The notes below the pieces were generated by a model that did no database searches, was not told where the DNA came from, and saw only the letters and a list, made by a program, of their open reading frames with translations. 6,291 nucleotides of DNA from JBKQWK01 sp052139595. Its GTDB lineage: Bacteria; Actinomycetota; Thermoleophilia; UBA2241. This document shows, piece by piece, positions 4,290 through 6,291 of the stretch. Location of the stretch: NCBI GenBank assembly GCA_052139595.1, contig JBKQWK010000158.1, positions 1 through 6,291 on the forward strand, given 5' to 3'. A program made the translations under genes and the position numbers. Numbering within the stretch: the stretch's first letter is position 1; each line of letters begins with the position of its first letter.

Positions 4290-6017
4290 ATGACCGATGC
4301 TATGAGCGCGAGCGCCGCGAACCAGGAAGGGCCATCTGCGGGGATGGTTGATCCCTACAAGGGCAAGTGGTCGACACTCTCGAACACCACTCTCGGTATG
4401 CTGATGGGCTCGATCGACGCCTCGATCGTACTCATCGCGCTGCCGGACATCTTCCGCGGCGTTCACTTGAATCCCCTCACGCCCGGCAACACAAGCTACT
4501 TCTTGTGGATGATGATGGGCTACATGCTGGTGACAGCCGTGTTAGTGGTGAGTTTCGGCCGCCTGGGCGATATCTTTGGCCGGGTGCGCATGTACAACAT
4601 GGGCTTCGCCATTTTCACCTTCTTTTCCATCATGCTCTCGGTGACCTGGATGCACGGCCGCGACGCCGCCTTGTTCATGATCATCATGCGCGTGTTCCAG
4701 GGGGTGGGAGGGGCGTTCATCATGGCGAATTCCGTCGCCATTCTGACCGACGCTTTTCCTCCCAAGCAGCGCGGCCTGGCGCTCGGTACGAACATGATGG
4801 CTGCCATCGCCGGCTCGTTCATCGGTCTCGTGCTCGGTGGTGTCCTCGGCCCGATCAACTGGCGCCTGGTGTTCCTCGTCTCGGTCCCCGTGGGCATCAT
4901 CGGCACCGCCTGGGGCATTATCAACCTGAAGGAGAAGGGTGTCCGCACGCCGGTCAAGATCGACTGGTTGGGCAACGCGACCTTCGCTATCGGCCTGGTG
5001 GCGCTGCTGGTCGGGATCGTCTACGGCATCGAGCCATACGGTCGCCATACCATGGGCTGGAGTGATCCGTGGGTTCTTGCAGCTCTGATCGGCGGTGCGG
5101 CCATCCTCTGCCTGTTCGTCTGGATCGAGACCAGGGTCGCGGCGCCGATGTTTCACATGCCGCTGTTTCGCATCCGCGCCTTCGCGGCCGGCAACGTGGC
5201 CAGCCTCATGGCCGCCCTCGGCCGCGGCGGGCTCATGTTTATCCTCATCATTTGGCTGCAGGGAATCTGGCTGCCCGAACACGGCTACAGCTTCAGCCGG
5301 ACGCCGCTATGGGCGGGAATCTTCATGCTGCCGATGACGGGAGGGTTTCTGCTCGCCGGACCGCTGTCCGGCTATCTGTCGGACCACTTCGGCTCGCGGT
5401 TGTTTGCCACCGGCGGGATGATCGCGGCGGCAGCCAGCTTTGCCCTGTTGGAGCTGCTGCCGATGAATTTTACCTACGGCTGGTTTGGCCTGCTGCTGTT
5501 GGTGAACGGGCTGGCTATGGGGCTGTTCGCCTCTCCCAACCGAGCCGCGGTGATGAACTCGCTACCTCCTGACCAGCGCGGCGCTGGCTCGGGCATGGGC
5601 GCGACGACCATGAACGCCGCCATGGTGCTCTCCATCGGCGTCTTCTTCACCCTGATCATCGTCGGCCTCGCCGGTTCTCTGCCCACCGCCCTCTATCAGG
5701 GCCTTACCGCCCACGGCGTACCTGCCGCGGCTGCCCATCAGGTGGCCAACCTGCCGCCGACTTCCTCGGTCTTTGCCGCCTTCCTCGGTTACAATCCCAT
5801 CCAGAATCTTCTTGGGCCGAGCGGCGTCCTCGCCCACCTGTCGCCAGCACAGGCCACCTTCCTGACTGGCCGATCGTTCTTCCCAAGCCTCATTGCGACG
5901 CCTTTCAGCCACGGTCTGCACGAGGCGCTTGACTTCGCTATCGCCGCCTGTCTGGTGGCGGCCACAGCCTCCGCCCTGATGGGCAAGCAGTACTTCTACA
6001 AGGCCCCCACGGACTGA
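4290..6017 (+). CDS. MFS transporter, DHA2 family (EmrB/QacA-like 14-TM drug:H+ antiporter)
   Basis: This 575-residue protein has the DHA2 layout. TM1 carries GSIDASIVLIALPDI with a membrane Asp (D43). Motif A is FGRLGDIFGRVR (89-100). TM4 has motif B as RVFQGVGG (134-141). The antiporter motif C region, GSFIGLVLGGVLGPINWR (175-192), is followed by VFLVSVPVGI. A second motif-A-like loop, GYLSDHFGSR, is at 361-370, and FASPNRAAVMNSLPPDQRGAGSG (split around residue 420) is typical of the C-terminal half. A long loop at about 463-540 precedes the last helix, a common DHA2 feature. Members export drugs, dyes, lipids or metabolites using the proton gradient; no substrate is evident. ATG 4290 is supported by AGAAGGAG (4276-4283) at 6 nt; a longer frame from 4188 is unlikely. 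No partner membrane-fusion protein and no TetR/MarR regulator lies beside it within the window. Confidence 0.93.
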   Translation: MTDAMSASAANQEGPSAGMVDPYKGKWSTLSNTTLGMLMGSIDASIVLIALPDIFRGVHLNPLTPGNTSYFLWMMMGYMLVTAVLVVSFGRLGDIFGRVRMYNMGFAIFTFFSIMLSVTWMHGRDAALFMIIMRVFQGVGGAFIMANSVAILTDAFPPKQRGLALGTNMMAAIAGSFIGLVLGGVLGPINWRLVFLVSVPVGIIGTAWGIINLKEKGVRTPVKIDWLGNATFAIGLVALLVGIVYGIEPYGRHTMGWSDPWVLAALIGGAAILCLFVWIETRVAAPMFHMPLFRIRAFAAGNVASLMAALGRGGLMFILIIWLQGIWLPEHGYSFSRTPLWAGIFMLPMTGGFLLAGPLSGYLSDHFGSRLFATGGMIAAAASFALLELLPMNFTYGWFGLLLLVNGLAMGLFASPNRAAVMNSLPPDQRGAGSGMGATTMNAAMVLSIGVFFTLIIVGLAGSLPTALYQGLTAHGVPAAAAHQVANLPPTSSVFAAFLGYNPIQNLLGPSGVLAHLSPAQATFLTGRSFFPSLIATPFSHGLHEALDFAIAACLVAATASALMGKQYFYKAPTD

Positions 6018-6049
6018 CAGTGCGCCGGCCGGCTTCGGCTCTGTCCCGC

Positions 6050-6066
6050 CGACGGCAGCACCGTCG
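6050..6066 (+). terminator. Weak hairpin downstream of the MFS gene
   Basis: CGACGG (6050-6055) pairs perfectly with CCGTCG (6061-6066) around a CAGCA loop, 33 nt after the MFS stop codon. No T-tract follows, so it is at best a weak, non-canonical terminator and may be chance in GC-rich DNA. Confidence 0.2.
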
Positions 6067-6144
6067 CGCAGGTGGTCGACGTCGTAGCGGTCATCGAAGC
6101 CGCCGCAGGCAGCGCGAACGATGGCCAGGTTGGCGCACCTGAGT

Positions 6145-6150
6145 TACTGT
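6145..6150 (+). promoter_or_regulatory. -10 element placed for a leaderless transcript of the moxR-like gene
   Basis: TACTGT ends 7 nt before ATG 6158, which puts the expected transcription start on or one base before the A of the start codon. This spacing is characteristic of leaderless genes, which are frequent in Actinomycetota and Deinococcus. No good -35 is visible at 16-18 bp, but leaderless actinobacterial promoters often lack one. An alternative start at ATG 6203 with AGGA upstream would make the message leadered. Confidence 0.35.
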
Positions 6151-6157
6151 GGAACTC

Positions 6158-6291
6158 ATGAGGTCAGAGACCGATAGCCAACAGGGCTTCCAGGACGAGA
6201 AGATGCTTGAGACCGCTCACCGCGCTGCTCGCATCGCGGCCAATGTCTCGTCGGTAATCCTCGGCAAGGAAGAGGTCATCCAGGCCTGCGT
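6158..6291 (+). CDS. Probable MoxR-family AAA+ ATPase, N-terminus only
   Basis: Only 44 complete codons lie inside the window before the right edge. The readable stretch HRAARIAANVSSVILGKEEV (21-40), followed by IQAC, matches the MoxR pattern in which a helix leads into a v(I/V)xGxeevI segment shortly before the Walker A loop. The ATP-binding motifs themselves are beyond the edge. MoxR proteins are AAA+ chaperone-like ATPases, usually encoded beside a DUF58 protein and von Willebrand A-domain proteins, and help mature or activate partner complexes. The start is ambiguous: ATG 6158 has no strong ribosome binding site but a well-placed -10, whereas ATG 6203 (residue 16) has AGGA about 7 nt upstream. 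It lies 140 bp after the MFS gene in the same direction. Confidence 0.65.
   Translation, partial: MRSETDSQQGFQDEKMLETAHRAARIAANVSSVILGKEEVIQAC

Noticed and set aside
4367..5065. 232-codon His/Arg-rich frame inside the MFS gene
   Set aside because: It is a shadow of the MFS coding frame.
4542..5282. 246-codon acidic, His-rich minus-strand frame
   Set aside because: It is antisense to the MFS gene. The Asp/His-rich composition is a reverse-frame artefact and no domain is visible.

Overview
The window is GC-rich bacterial DNA. Its compact genes, rRNA-like ribosome binding sites, TANNNT-type -10 hexamers and an actinobacterial-style SulP transporter suggest a high-GC Gram-positive (Actinomycetota) or possibly a Chloroflexota-like soil or environmental bacterium. 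This is an inference; there is no rRNA or universal marker gene to confirm it.

Layout, left to right. (1) Positions 1-597, minus strand: the N-terminal 199 residues of a protein with two PRC-barrel domains joined by a Met/Gly-rich linker; it runs off the left edge. (2) Positions 598-777: a divergent intergenic region with a promoter-like element and small palindromes. (3) Positions 778-1191, plus strand: a small SRPBCC (START-like, polyketide cyclase/dehydrase type) protein. (4) Positions 1277-2944, minus strand: a SulP-family anion transporter with a C-terminal STAS domain, convergent with the SRPBCC gene. (5) Positions 2945-3446: a gene-free, AT-richer stretch holding a probable SulP promoter with a 15-bp palindrome at its transcription start, a five-to-six-copy imperfect 14-bp tandem repeat, and two back-to-back hairpins ahead of the next gene. 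(6) Positions 3447-3926, plus strand: an unrecognised four-helix membrane protein. (7) Positions 3927-4289: a gene-free leader with a promoter-like element and a strong 10-bp-stem hairpin. (8) Positions 4290-6017, plus strand: a 14-helix MFS exporter of the DHA2 (EmrB/QacA-like) type. (9) Positions 6158-6291, plus strand: the N-terminus of a probable MoxR-type AAA+ ATPase, cut by the right edge and possibly leaderless.

The genes do not form one obvious pathway or operon. Three of the four complete genes encode or probably encode membrane proteins: an anion transporter, a drug-type exporter and a 4-TM protein of unknown role. The PRC-barrel and SRPBCC genes share a divergent promoter region and might be co-regulated. 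I see no defence system, mobile element, CRISPR array, tRNA or rRNA. The least ordinary items are the Met/Gly linker in the PRC protein and the 14-bp repeat array in the probable leader of the 4-TM gene.
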